DNA of 64,000 nucleotides from Straminergon stramineum (GCA_963920665.1 OY987266.1:12901001-12965000); one strand, 5' to 3'. Counted from the stretch's first letter, positions 33,336 through 46,760 are shown. The notes: generated by a model from the letters alone, not told the origin. Numbers and translations are program-made.

Positions 33336-36300
33336 TTATCTTCGCGCTGTCAAGGGACTTGCTGCAGAATCATTTCGAGACAGCTCCTCAATAAGCTCCT
33401 CCATTTGCTGAATGCTGAAGGCTAACTCATGCAATTTCATGTTCATCACCTGCAAAACCCACCAACTTTGTCCAGTAAAACTGTATATCTCATATTTACC
33501 CTAGGAAAAAGGAGCTGGCAGGCGTTTACTGTTAAACTCCACAATCCAAATATCAACCCAAATGGAAGTCACTCCTCTATAATAGCAAACGTATCCATCC
33601 AAAACACTAAAATAAGTTGTCGGGAATGGAGAGGTTCTCTGAGGAAGATGGAATTCAGACATGTAGAATCAACAGCAGTAGCTCGATAGAATAAATAAAT
33701 GCATATTTGGAGTTGCTACATGCCAATGAGACGATTAGTATCCAAATTACCCAGAAATACTACCAGCATACTCTTTGGGCTGTACAAATACTCGAGTAAC
33801 CCGTAAGGCTGTGCGACAGATGAGAGAGAGGAAATGCTAAACCCAGCAGGGACTTTCAACATTTTTCCAATTAAATTATTGCTTTCCTATCTATTCTATA
33901 GTACAAATTCTATCATTTCTAAGCACTCACTGATAAATCATATGCTACAAAGCTGCCTGTTCACTAAGTCCCAGAGCTGGAAGTGACTAAGCAGTCGAGG
34001 TAGGTTGCACATGACCCAAGGTGGATGGGTATATGATTATCACTTCAATGAGCTATCTTGCCGTCCCAACTGTCAATGCCCCACGTGTGCTTGGTATGCT
34101 ACGAGCCCGTCAGGCATTTCGTAAAGAAATTGAACTTCTGTAAAAACAGATAATTTCTGTGAGAAAAATGAAAGGGAAGAAGAGACTGAGCTGATACTAA
34201 AAATCACGCAAACTGTAAAAATGTTACCCAAAAACTTGGAATGCCAAAGCTTTTCTGAAAGAGAAACCCACCTGTTTAGTACGCTTGATCTCACAGGTTT
34301 GACCCTGGAAATCCCCTTCAAGACGATGTGTCTGGTCTTCAATGGCTTTCTTTCCAAAGAGAAACTTCGCATTCTTTTCAAACTGCGACGTTTCCTCCTC
34401 AAACTCTAACGTAGCTTTCTCCCCAAACTGCAGTGTTGTTTTTTCTTCAAACTGCAACGTGGTTTTCTCTTCAAAGTGCAATGCAGTTTTCTCTTCAAAC
34501 TCGAGAGTCTCTTTCTCTTCGAAATAGAGTGACCCTTTCTCTTCGAACTCGAGTGTCTCTTTCTCTTCGAAATGGAGTGACCCTTTCTCTTCGAATTGGA
34601 GTGTCTCTTTCTCTTCAAACTCGACTGTCTCTTTCCCTTCAAACTCGAGTGTCTCTTTCTCTTCAAATTCGAGAGTCTCTTTTTCTTTGAACTGGAGAGT
34701 CTCTTTCTCTTCAAACTCCAATGTGTCTCTCTCTTTCTCTTCAAACTCCAATGTGTTTCTCTCTTTCTCTTCAAACTCGAATATCTCCCTCTCTTTCTCT
34801 TCAAATTGGAGAGTCTCTTTCTCTTCTTCAATGTTCTTTAAAATTACAAATACAAAATGTCACAAACTTGGAGAGATCCACACCAAAAGACAAAAAACTG
34901 TATCCTAGTTATTGTCTTTTATTAAAAAAAACACGTGGAAAAGAAGTGAACCATTACCTTTTCACATACATTTTCAACTTCAAGAGGAGCTTGAACAACA
35001 GAAAGAACTCCATCACTAGCAGTTTCCAGTGTTTTGCATTTAGCCTGAAACATCACATCCACCTTATGTTTAGTAAGCTACATATCCATCATTCTACCGA
35101 TCTATCTCTAGCTACATGAAAATTTCTGCGTGCTTGACTACTACGGCATGTGACGTGTACCCTTGCAATTTATTGCTGAAATAGATCAAGACTATCTGAA
35201 ATTATGATCATTGTAATACTCAAAGGACTGTAGCATAAGGAAAAGGTATGACACTGCTGGACAAAAATGTCAAACTCTCAAGTGATAATATATAAGCGTT
35301 GCCAGGATGGTTCACGTCACCTCATCAAAGTTTTCAATGTTGTCAAGATGAACAGCATCACCATTTCCTTCTTTTGACTGCATGAGTGCAACTGGCACTC
35401 CGGGGACACACACCTCATTCGTGATGAAAGCGTACGGCCGCCCAGACTGCGAAGTCTCAAGCGCCTTTCGAAGACAACTTAACTCGTCTTCCTTCGCCAT
35501 GGCCTCCTCTAACATGCGCGCGATGATTGTGGCATCTTTCTCAGCTTTTTGCACCAGATCCTCTTTTTCATCTGTTTGATCTCGGGCAAGCTTCTTCAAT
35601 GCTTTGATTTCCTGCATCTGTGAATATACACGAACATGGTAATCAACTTCAGCTTGAAACCTTAATCCACAAAACGCCACGAGAAAATTTGTATATTTTA
35701 AAGTGCACATTTTGATCTATCCAAGAGTACCTTCTCCGCGAAGATTCGTTCATCCCTCGCAAGATCTTCAGTAGCTTCCATCAATGCCTCGTCTCTAGAT
35801 TTTACATCAGTTTCTTTGACTGCAAGTCGCTCTTCGAGAACCCGAATAGTTCGCAAATGTAAGTTGATGATATTACGAGTATCTCTACCGGTACGACCTG
35901 GAGAATTACTACCCACACTCTGCATTCAAGGCAATTGTATGAAAACAGTGTTAGGAGACACAACAAAAACTTCTCCCTCGAGATTTAAAAGTGAAACTTG
36001 AAAGGAGAGCGATTACCCTAGCATCCGCCTTGATAGGAGAAGACGAAAAGTCTCGCATAGATGCGACACCTTGACTGTCCTCCGGTTGACATCTGGGTGG
36101 GCCGTTCCACCTATTGAAGTGATCTCGAGAAGTGCTACTGTCAGTCATGAGACTGAACTCCTCACTTCTTCTCAATGCAGCATCAGCAGTAACCAGTCTA
36201 TCGAAGCTAGAAAATGAGCTTTCACTAGATCCAAATCCCATGCCTTCATTATCCATCTCACCCGTGACCCTCTTCATCATTTCTGATAGGAGGCCTTTGA

Positions 36301-39300
36301 CCGCTGGACTGACGTCGTTTCCACCTTCCCAATGTGGCAGAACTTGCATCAATGCCATCATTTCCGAGTTCACTTCATCCAACTTCAGCTGCTACAATGA
36401 ATAAAAATTAGTTTTCACAACGAAGTGAACTCGTAAATATGCAGAATTTTAAAGAACCCACTCTCTTCATAAAATTGTCAATTAGACCGCTCTAGAACGA
36501 GACAAACGAAATAGAAATCGAATGACAGACAAACTCCTAGTCTAGACTTGCAAGAAAAAAACTCCTAGCTAGAAAAATTGAGAGGATCACAAAAGGAAGG
36601 CGCGGCAAGATGATGTAGGAATCGTAAAGGTCACTTTCGACCACGTCTGAAAACAAAACATGGAAATAATGCGAGAGAGAAAACAAAACAGATTACAAAA
36701 GAGAGTTCGAAAGGAAAACACTATTCTCAAGTTGTCAGTCAGCAGATACATGCTCTGAGACGAAAGTCCATCAAGCTCGACAGAGAGGACAGAAGTGGCG
36801 AGAATTAACATGAAAACCAACGAAAAAGATACAAAATTCACCTAGGTTATTCACATGATTGTCATCGCACACAGAGCTACAGACAAGGTAGAGAAGAGGT
36901 TGTACAGTACGAATGGACGATGAGGATATGCACAAAGACCAATCATAAGATATGTACGTGCATCGTAACATTCTGACCTGATATTGATCGCGCTCAGTAC
37001 GCATCTCCAACATTTCCTCCTCCATTCTGCTCACTAGGGAGTGCAATGTCTGCCATTATAATATCATATAAAAGAGCTTTGTTACGAATCATATTTAAGC
37101 AGGGTAGAACTGAAACTAAGACTCCACTGCAAATTCATCTCAAGAATCTGGGACGCTCTTGACATAGACGCATAAAACAGTGGCTGCGAAGGTCAGGTAT
37201 GTGTTCCACTTCATAATGAACTAATAATTGAAGGGTTTATACACCAGGCCCAACAACCGACATAATCAGAAACATGTTACCTGTATCTCATCCTTCAGTA
37301 CATGACACTCGTTCTCCCTTTCTCTACTCTTCTGACGTTCAATATTGAGTTCCGCAGTCAACCGCACAGATATACCTGCTCGTGCCCTTTACCACAATAG
37401 GAACACACTCAATCAGATAAGGGTTCACAGGCATGCCTACACAGGTACAAGTCTCCGAGAACATTCCAAAAAATTCAAGATACAGTATTTCGGATTCACA
37501 GATCCCTTTCTTGTTCATCATCCGTGAAGCTCAAGCCAAACAGAACTTCTGATTTGTTTGTAAACCGAGCATAAACTCTTCCACTATGATGACTTGCATC
37601 TTCATAGGTCTAATCTCAAAATATTCAATGCAAGTATAAAGAGTCAGGTGTACTTATTAATGGCTAATCCCAATTATTCGAGGAAAATTGTTGGAATAAT
37701 TAGTAGTTGCACTATACTTGGAGAATCTGCAGAATCTACTTGGCAGTAGCACCTCCGATGGAAAGATGGGAGGAAGACGAACCGAATATCATCCAGGAAC
37801 TCTTGATGCGATTGATCTTCCAGTAGGGACTCAGGGCTTAGAGCTCCACGAATGGGTTCAAGCTCCATATTTCGCGTTCGTGACTTCAGCAATTCCATTT
37901 GTAACGCCTGTTTATGAATATAGAAATCCATCACATTCAAATTATTGAACTTTTAAAATAGTTTATTAACATAGAATGCATACTACATCACAGCTCCTTG
38001 TAAGCAAAATATTTCTCACCAGAATTTCATGTCGCAGCTGATTCAGCATGACAGACTGCGGATCACGATTAATAACAGGCTTGTTGCGAATGTTGCGAGC
38101 TCGATTAGCATACTTCAATGTATTCAGTGTCTCCTCAAAGTTTGTGCCTGCCGTGCTGTTTAAAAATCATGCAAACAAACAAAACTTGTGTTTTAACGTC
38201 ATGAGTATAAAATATGCGAAAATTGAAATCAGAAGGGCCCAGTCTAACCATCCACATAATTTCTTTCTGCTCAAGAATAAGTACCTGATGCATGCAATCA
38301 TACACGTGCGACTATTTCCACCCAAGGAGTCCTGCACAAATTGCAATAAGTTAATTATGCAGAAATTAAATAAGATTAGAAAGAAACTTGCCTGTCAGTG
38401 ACACACGAGTAATAATGAATAGAGTGGTCTCTGAAGGTCAGAAGAACAAGTAGATGGGTACCCTCAACCTGAGGAATAAATCAGCAGCTATCTAGCCGTG
38501 CCACTACCAAAGAGGAACACATTTCAAAATATGTAGCTGCAACTTCTAAACTTTTGAGTCGAACTCAAAGTAAACGAGCAAACCTGCAGCATACGTGTGA
38601 GCTTTGATTCCCTGTAAGGCACATGCTGGCACCGTTTTCGCTCATCCCCCAATGCACTGCAGAAATAAACCAGTAGCCCGATTCAATTCAACAGGATAAA
38701 AGAAAGCTAATTTCCACATGCAACAGAACAAAGAAACAGAGATTCGCAGAAAATCCAACACATGCTCTTCTATGGTCATGCAATCTCATAAAAAATGAAG
38801 GAATGATTCACGTTATTCTTGACATGATGGCAGAAGATAGACGGCACCTTATGACATTGCCTAGAGCAAGAAGACCGCAATTGATAGTAACAGACTCTTT
38901 GAAACGCATGCCTACAGCTCCTGTACGCTTCGCCCTTTCTGAGCCTGCCAAGTCAACCTACGACACTAAAAATCAGTAGCTGAGATTCACAGATTTTTCT
39001 GATTGATGAAGACTAAGTGCAGCAGTGATTTATGCACATTCCATTTCATTATGGCTATACAACAGCAACTCTGTGTCACTCCCTAATCCACAAGAGTTGA
39101 GTTACAATGTGTGGAGAAAATGAGACATTGCTGAACTGGTATCTAAGTAGAAGGTGTCTGAATGACTCACCAAGTGAAATTTTGCAGTGATGACATCGCT
39201 ACTAATAGCACATTCTACTATGCTCCGCTGCTCAACAATGATGGTGAAGATAGCATGTGATCGACTAGAATGTTGGTTCATCAATGTACTGCCGGTTGTG

Positions 39301-41439
39301 CGGAAGACTGACCCATATTCAAGGAACCTGAGAAATTCAAGAGAAGAACTACAATTGTCTAAGACTTTATAAAAATCCAAGATACAATTCAAACAGCGAG
39401 TACAACACAAGTACTGCAACATTAAGCAAGCACAGGAAAGTTCAATAATAGATAGGCAGGGAGTCGATTTTGCAAGCTGAAATTCCACAATCCTCAAACG
39501 ACCCAGCATGTAGTACGATAACTAAATGTTGAGAAATATTCTTGGGGCTCAATCTTCTCGAATTGACTACTGCTGCCTACGGACATAATAACTTCAGAAA
39601 AACGGTTGAGGCACCATATAGTAGATAAAGCTTCATTCAAGCACCGCCACTAAATATGAATTCGTACCCGATCATACTCTCAAAGTTGGTGACAACTTCT
39701 TCTTTAACACCTGCAAGTACTATATCACCATGTGCATCCTCGCGGATGGAAATTGATTTTGACGAAGTGTCAGGGTGAAGCAAGTCCTTAATATCCTCAT
39801 TGTAAATCTCAACGAATGCGCACTTGACCTGTAAAAGCAAGCATCAGCTGTTTCGCTCTCAGAGCTTCATACAGAGAAGCCTCAATAGTATCTTATTTGT
39901 GTTTGAAGTAAACAAATGTAACCAAAGATATGACACAATTGACGAGACTACAATTTCAAGCATTCGTCCCATACAATAGCATTAACATTATACTGGATAG
40001 AAAGTACGAAGGAATACCAGGAATTCAGCCTGATCACTTCGCTCCTCGATACACTCGAAAAGCTGGCGAATTGCCCTAGGTAGGATTCCAAGCTCCTCAT
40101 CAAATAAGGACATATTGTTTCCACATCCCATGGTAAAGGTTTTCCCAGATCCTGTCTGTCCGTATGCCAACACCGTTGCATTGTACCTGGCCAGTATAGG
40201 ACATTCGTATCAGATTTCCATAAGTCCGGATTATGCTGCACATAAAAGGTGCCCAGGATTTGAAATTTGGTTTTAAATGATAAGCTCAATATTTCGCATG
40301 TAATAATATTGTTAATGAGATGCATTCACTTCAAAGCTGACCAGTATTGCACAACGTATGTAGCATAGTGGCTAACGATAACAGAAAGAGCATACTGCCC
40401 CAAGGGTATTTATTGAAACCCCGTGCACCAATGACAGTTTCAAATTGGTCAAATAATGGCACAACCCCCAATGAGGGAGCACGAGCTTATCAGACCAGAT
40501 ATCCCAGCACGTTGGAGATTCACTTTATTTAGCTGCAACCGGAAGAAATGAAAGATAGTGGCAAGATGCTTGAGAAAAACGTTTTACGAAGCAAATTCCC
40601 GCAGCCCTTTCATCATAAAACAATTCTGCTCTGATGAATTGCCCCTATTCTCAATTGCCATCCACTTTTCATAAGCGAATCTATCACTTTCCACCTGTCG
40701 TTGCCCCTCGTGATGCCGGACGCAAGGACCATGAAATCATCGAAATTTCCGAAAATGTGACTTCACAAGTATTCTTTCCGCAGAATGCATTCATCCACAT
40801 TAGCGTCTTAACGGAGTTGAATCGAAAGCGAGATTACTCCAACACTAAAGTTATCTATTCAAGAGTTTATCTATTGGATGCGGACAGATCATCGCCTGAC
40901 TTATAATCTCGGTGTTAATGTTATGACGCCTGCCCAGCCCCCCACCCCGGCCCAAGCTAGTGGTCTAGGTCGTAACGTCCGCCCTTGCAGTTAGCGCATT
41001 TCATCAGAACTAGAAATTGCTTACAGACTACAAGAGAATCGAGGTCAGGATGTTAAATTAAAATCTTTAGCAAGTGGATGTTTGCTTACCCGGAACAGCA
41101 GCTCTCGACGAGGGGCTTGACACACTCGTTGTATACATCTTCCTGGCTGACGTTGGGGCCGAAAACATGATCAAAAGTAAAACGGCGGTCTTTGCCTAAG
41201 ACTACTTGCTTTCCATCTTGCGAGTAGGAGACGCATTCCGTCCAATTTTCAACAAGCTCCTTCTCCAGTAGCGGACGCGCACGTACTGCCACTCGCACGG
41301 ATGAACAGCCTTCGTCCGCGACCGACGGATCACGCTTTGAGGGCGACAAACCATTCTTTAAGGGCGAATCACGCTTAAAGGACGACAAACCATTCTTAAG
41401 GGGCGAATCACGCTTGAAGGGCAACAGCGACACCGTCAT
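33336..41439 (-). CDS. Kinesin, probably kinesin-4 type (17 exons, 1042 aa)
   Basis: A microtubule motor. Exons by GT-AG and phase: 41439-41090, 40186-40018, 39828-39668, 39327-39171, 38957-38848, 38656-38584, 38331-38285, 38155-38020, 37907-37783, 37386-37281, 37049-36978, 36388-36017, 35919-35731, 35617-35321, 35044-34958, 34835-34272, 33449-33336. They total 3129 bases with no stop. The motor spans about 46-375: VRARPLL, P-loop GQTGSGKT (126-133), switch I SSRSHA (247-252), switch II DLAGSE (281-286) and [10 protein letters not shown], then the neck-side [15 protein letters not shown]. The rest is stalk, much of it coiled-coil-like, with the last exon [22 protein letters not shown]. The start is the first ATG after an in-frame stop. 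Length is close to plant KIN-4 motors (about 1035 aa), and [19 protein letters not shown] suits kinesin-4. KIF27-like kinesins are an alternative. The least certain junctions are around exon 10 and before the last exon. Confidence 0.88.
34400..34827 (-). repeat. Coding minisatellite in kinesin exon 16 (about 17 units)
   Basis: Read in the kinesin frame, the exon encodes about 17 head-to-tail units of the octapeptide ETLEFEEK. Variants include [24 protein letters not shown] and TTLQFEEK, and three units lengthened to ten residues ([10 protein letters not shown] type). DNA units are 24 or 30 bp, always a multiple of three. The repeat makes long open frames in other frames and on the opposite strand, which are artefacts. 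An eight-residue period does not match the seven-residue coiled-coil period. Confidence 0.9.
41328..41422 (-). repeat. In-frame repeat at the kinesin N terminus
   Basis: Three copies of an 11-13 residue unit ([24 protein letters not shown], then the shorter SKRDPS) precede the motor domain. The underlying DNA repeats with a 36-base or similar period (ttcaagcgtgattcgccc...). Basic and proline/serine-rich, it could be a regulatory or phosphorylated N-terminal tail (inference). Confidence 0.75.
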
Positions 41440-42560
41440 GATTCTCACACAAACGTAGATGCAGTCACCGCTACAATCCCTCCCTTCTTCCAAACAAGTC
41501 TCATCCCTCTTTGCATTTCGTTCCCATCGCTTCCACAATCATTAAACCACGAGATCTTTGAGACAAAGACGAATTAGCACTGACCTCTGCAGTCAACTCC
41601 ACCAATCTCCAAATTGCAAAATTTCTGCAGTAAACTGTGCATCCTATACAAGGAGTCGCCTTCCAAGAGCCACTCACATACGGAAACCTGGAAGATCCCG
41701 AACGAGGAAATTCACGAGTCCACTTCGTTCAGCAGAACTGCTCTGCTCTGAAACGTGCTTTTCCTATTACAAATGCTAAACGCTTCGCTTTTGACCAATT
41801 CCAGGAAGTCGAAAGGATCTCCAAAAATCAGCAAGAAGTTGCATGCCGGGAAAAGCTTCAAGAGAGCGATGTAAACTTGACTAAACAGATGGACATTCCT
41901 CTCGACTCTACAACGGACGGTAAACAGTGAAATGCAAAACGCTCTAATTGTGAAAATCGTCAAGAAATCAGTGATCACAAACGGAGACCAAGAGGTTCGC
42001 CGTGGTCAACAGACAACACACACTCTCGCATCCTCCATCTTTCAACGCAAACTCCACCGATTGCGCGATCACAAATTCGTCTCATCCTACATCTAAAAGC
42101 TCCGTTCAGCAGGTGCGCCCTTCCTTGCGCTCCCTATCATCCAGCAAAATCGTGGAATAAACAAGAAACCTCGTACAAGCAATAATAAGACTCGACTGGC
42201 AGCCTGCCGAGAAAGCAGGCATCAATTGATTCCCCGATCCGGTACTCAGGCAACTCGTATGTGACGCGCACGAAAAGTGGAAATTCAAAGTGAGAAACGC
42301 AAATGCTGATTCCATCCGAAAATGCGCAGGTGCAAAGGCGGAGCTCAGGAAACGGCTCGGCGGAATAGCGGAGCTTCACATGCGAAAAAGATGATGGAGG
42401 AGCTAACTTAGTTCCTGCGCATGCGCTCCTCTCCTCTATTATCAGTGACGAAAGCCAGTGTTCCCGGATGTCCTGTCTAAACTAATTTCACAGCGCCCGA
42501 AGCAAAGCCTTCCATCCCCGCGTCCTCCGCGTCCTCCGTGTCCTCCGCGTCCTCCCGCCA
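41440..42560 (-). promoter_or_regulatory. 5' leader and promoter region of the kinesin gene
   Basis: This GC-rich, CpG-containing stretch lies just upstream of the kinesin ATG and has no recognised gene of its own. A 9-bp motif (cgtcctccg and variants) is tandemly repeated near 42521-42556. A minus frame from an ATG at 42561 (MAGGRGGHGGRGGRG...) is made by this repeat and is probably not a protein. The transcription start cannot be placed. Confidence 0.35.
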
Positions 42561-43207
42561 TGGCCACCTCCTGCAGCACCGGATTCCAGCGCAACTGCAC
42601 CTGCACCTGCTTAATATTATTATTATTTCTACAGTACTGATTTTTCCTACTGTTCCTACTCAAGGCCTCTTTCCCGTCTCTCTTTCATCAAGCCCACCGT
42701 CCCCGCCCTCGTACAATTCACCGCTGCGTTCAATGTCTATGCACGTTTTCGTTCACGTTGCTGCCGGATTTCAATCAAGGGGAGGGAAGTGGTTGAATCA
42801 CAAGATGTTAACACCGACTTACGAGTGGCTGTTGGATCGATGCACTGCCACTCTGCCACGCACATAGTATTCGCTTGCCTTTCGGGATTAGCTTCTAAAC
42901 TACGGCAATCCCGATATGGCAGTCTGCGTGTTCTTTTACTTACACAAGTGCAGTACAATTAGGGTCATTCAATCACTTACAGCTCTGAGAGCTTGCACGT
43001 ACTAAGAACAGCTGTGTGAACACTGAGTATGCACTGGTGCAGCAATGAATCACTGCATTCATTTGTACCACAGGACATCTATTTTCATTAGCATGGGTTC
43101 AGTCACCCTATTTTCATTTTCCGTCTTCTGCTAGGGCCTAGGGGGCTCCATGAATTTCGTTGAGCTTCCCATTCTGGCAATTTTGGGTAATGTCTCTTGT
43201 TATTTTG
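42561..43207. other. Intergenic, no gene recognised
   Basis: Plus frame 42538-42867 has no motif. The composition falls from GC-rich to AT-rich across this interval, marking the edge of the kinesin gene island. Confidence 0.4.
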
Positions 43208-43341
43208 GAAGCCACCAACTAGGCTACTATGAGGTAGGGAGCCCATTATGGACCCCAACCCAACGTTGGAGTGATGTACATTTGCAATGAATTGTGTTGG
43301 GGGTCCATAAGGGGCTCCCTACCTAAGGGTGGTGGTTCACA
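43208..43341. mobile_element. Palindromic MITE, about 134 bp
   Basis: The left arm 'ggaagccaccaactagg...ggtagggagcccattatgg' pairs with the right arm 'ccataaggggctccctacc...gggtggtggttc'. The innermost block is ggaccccaacccaac / gttgggggtcc. Arms are about 55 bp with a short loop. Target duplication not clear. Confidence 0.75.
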
Positions 43342-43381
43342 CAAAGATCAAAGCAAGGTCATGAAGGGGCTACTTGAATTA

Positions 43382-43969
43382 TTAACCCTTATGTTAAAGT
43401 TACATTGTCGTTACTTGGGGGAAAATGGATTTCAAGCACGTTCTTATGACCTCAATTTTTGGTGAATTTTTTTGGAACTTTCTCATGAGGTAGAATTTTT
43501 TTTTAGCATTATAGGAATATAATTTTTATTTCAAACAGTGCCAAGGAGCAAAAGTTATGCCACGATAGCTATAAAATGGTGGAAATTGGGAAATAAAAGA
43601 AATCTACAATAAATTTAAATAGAAATAGAAATATTTATTTTCCTCATAGATATTTGTGTCTAAATGGGAAGCTTTGATTCATTCCATTTGGATTAGTGAT
43701 GTGTAAGTTATGGAGCTTCTTGTTTTGTGGACAATCACTAAGCATCTTTTTGGCAAAAAAAAAACTTTTTTTTACTTGGAATGCTAATATCTTTCAATTT
43801 GTAAGGTCAAACATCATTAAATTTTTACTACATGATATGAGACAAGTGTAGTATAAGATGCTACTGTTAGATTTTTTTTTTAAATCTGATTTCTTGAGTG
43901 AATGCAATAGAAGTGGTAGTTTAGACTAGTGTCTAACAAGTAAATGACCTTGGGAATTTAAAGGGTTAA
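43382..43969 (+). mobile_element. Family B dispersed element, internally shortened
   Basis: It starts TTAACCCTTATGTTAAAG and ends TTTAAAGGGTTAA, so the inverted ends are clear. It is 588 bp. Internal landmarks shared with 18351-19304 and 51991-52932 are 'ttatgacctcaatttttgg', 'ggagcaaaagttatgcca' and 'ttcattccatttgga'. Noncoding. Confidence 0.75.
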
Positions 43970-46274
43970 AACCTTCATTGTTTAATAAATAGGTTGTAGT
44001 TCAGTGTAAGATCCAAGTCATTCTCTATGCATGAAAGCCCCACTTGGAATGCTACATGATACAAGTAGATCATGTTTTTCATGTTAATCATGAAGAATAT
44101 TTTTCCTTTCTACCTCTTTGAACTAGGCCTAATGAAATTTCAAAGGATAAGATACCTTCAATCTCACAATCATAGATTTTTGGAATTTGATTGATTTGCA
44201 GATTTGCCTTGTTGGATTTGAAAATAAATTGATACATCCCTTGGCTAGTTTTTTCTTAATTGAATTTACACTAAGACAATGCAATGTACAATTATATTTT
44301 TGTTTGAGGCCCTCTATTTTCTCTATTCATATTTAGTAGAATGAAGTAAGGTAATTGCATCTAATTGTGACTCTTATGTTCTAAAATCAATCCCTACAAA
44401 TGTTTGCTTAAAATATACAACCTTTATTTGTGAGAACCTGGGATTGAATTTGTGTACATTGATTTCAACACTTTGAAAACTCATAGGTTATATATATTTG
44501 ATGTCCAAAAAATGTACAAGAAGGTAATCTAGAATACTCCTTTGACTTCCAACAAAGTACATCAAAAAATCATGCAATCTAATAATAGTTGCAATGCTCA
44601 ATTGCTTATCTAAACTCATTTTAAGACACATTTAAGTATAGAACCCTTACTAAATTTGAGTGATATGCCCTTACTTTGGACTTGGTGTGAATCACCCCAT
44701 AGATTTTACCAATTCTAAGAAATTTCAATTGCTAGGGACTTCAATGCATTTGTGAGGGCCAGGATAAATCAAAAGTATATTGGTTCAAGATCCCATAGGA
44801 CTACAATGAATCAAGAATACATTTGTTCAAGCTCCCACAATAAAGTTCATATGACCATTCAACCATGATTATTTTTTTAGAGTTCGATAAAATCATTAAA
44901 ATTTCTTCATTCAATTTTTCTTTAGGCTTGTAGATAGACCCTAAACATCAAAATATAACAATATTTAACTTGAATGACTATCCACTTAAAAGATGCCCCC
45001 CTCGAGTTCAAAAAAATTCACCACCGTTGATGAATTTATAAAAAGAAGGAACCCCTCCATTGTTGTCAATTGAAACATGGATAGAATATGGACATGGAAT
45101 ATAGATATAGAATATGGAATATGAACATACGGTACAAGATATGGACATACAAACATGGACATACGATATACATAAAGAAATCACATAATCCCATGTTATT
45201 TGTAAGGGGGACTGTCTGGAAATAAAACATAAGTATGAGGATGAGGATGAGGTGAAAAAATTAATTAATCTGAAAATTAATCATATTGAATACCCACAAG
45301 TGACTATCTATTCAAAAGATAGAACACACTTAACTTGAATGATTGTATGTGAGACTATAAAGCCAACCCAATAGAAATTGAAGTTCCTTTTTTTTTGTCT
45401 CTAAGCCCCCCTATGTTCCTTGCAATTTTTGCCCTTCACATTGATGAAAAGTAACCCTCCAAACTAATTGATATTTGAGGCATGCATGTAACCTCTACAA
45501 TGTCAATCAAGGTCATGACACTTCATTCTACAAAAGAAAAATAGATAAAGGCAAGAGGACCAATTTTACAGTAAAAGAGAGTTACAACGAAACCATGACA
45601 ATATTTTGCCTTATCTTTTCTTTTTGAAGAATTTACCAAAGAGAGCCCACATAGCATGGTAGTCATCAGAATTTAGCGAGCCTGTAGTAATGGTGTGTCC
45701 CTATTAGTAAAGGGCAATGGATCTCATTTCTTGGCAAAACTTGTCAGACCTTTAGATTGGTACTTTGGGTAGCTATTCAAAGGACCTTTAACTCTTGAAA
45801 ATGCCTAGGGCCTTTTGGGGTTTAAAAACATCATTACTTTTGAAGTGTTATAGGTCTAAATGTCACTAAGGTATAGAAATCTCAACCGTACAATCTTGTA
45901 GTGAACATGTTGTAGATGACATGAATTAAATTTGGAGTCATTTGGCCACATAGATTGCAAGATTATAATGCTTTAGTGTTGAAAAAGGATGCTGAAATTT
46001 CCCTAGCAACACATTTGAAGGTGAAATTTGATTTCTGAACCTACTCAAATGAAAACACCTAGAACTATAAAGTCCTTCAAAACTAGCATGCAAACATATT
46101 GGTAAAAGAAATCATCATTCTAATGACTCATTGCATTTGTAAAATGGCTTTGAAATGTCATATAATAGCAAAAAAAAGTTGCAAAAAACACATTTAAGGC
46201 CTAGACCTCCTTTTACTAAAATTCTTCTCAAACACTTTAACTTATTGTATGTGTGTGTGTGTATATATATATGA
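43970..46274. other. Intergenic, with traces of dispersed repeats
   Basis: No gene was recognised. 45080-45170 holds short degenerate repeats of 'atatggacat'. 45800-46030 weakly resembles the reverse strand of family B (around 'cacatagattgcaagatt'). A TG/TA microsatellite lies near 46249-46272. Confidence 0.4.
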
Positions 46275-46760
46275 AATTTTAACCACACAAACTAAACTAG
46301 ACTATGGTAGTATGCACAAATTTTCCAATTTTTTTTTATTGGAAACGGACATTGTATGAAGGAAAAACAAGCTGTTGAAGATCTTGTAATCTCTTGATTT
46401 TGAACTTCAAATTGCTCCAAAACATTCAAAACAACTTGGATCGACATGAAAATTTTACCACAATAACTAGACTTCAAGGGGAATATAATCCAACAAATTT
46501 TTATTGAAAACTAACATTGGATGAAGGAGATACATGCCCCCAAAGTTGCAACCATCAAAATGCATTTTGGTGAACATAAATTGAATGTGTAAACTTTGAA
46601 TGGATTCCAAAAAATCAATACATCTTAGATTGATCTAAAAAATTGACCACACAAACTACAAGAGAGTGTAGATTTTCCAACAAGTTTTTATTAAACTCAA
46701 ACATTGGATGCAAGAGTTATAGCACTTCGAGTTGGACTTCCAAATTATGTGGGAACACTT
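46275..46760. repeat. Three tandem units of about 180 bp (satellite-like)
   Basis: The blocks 'accacacaaact' (46282), 'accacaataact' (46457) and 'accacacaaact' (46646) recur at spacings of 175 and 189. Each is followed by 'ttttccaac/t...tttttattgaaaac/taa...cattggatgaagga' and by 'aacttcaaattg' type sequence. Units are diverged. The unit length is in the range of many plant satellites, but three copies do not make a satellite array. Confidence 0.65.

Noticed and set aside
34081..34139. Possible kinesin exon reading [11 protein letters not shown]
   Set aside because: In the phase left by the preceding exon it meets a stop after 12 codons. Skipping it gives an in-phase coiled-coil final exon at 33449-33336.
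34342..35119. Several long plus-strand open frames rich in Ser, Phe, Leu
   Set aside because: They are antisense or shifted readings of the kinesin minisatellite, whose 24-base unit lacks stops in many frames.
36587..36841. Minus frame with a hydrophobic N terminus resembling a secreted peptide
   Set aside because: It lies inside a kinesin intron, lacks support as an exon, and the hydrophobic run is a T-rich intron reading.
42442..42663. Minus frame MAGGRGGHGGRGG as a glycine-rich protein
   Set aside because: It is generated by a 9-bp GC-rich repeat in the kinesin leader, with no signal peptide, motif or splice context.
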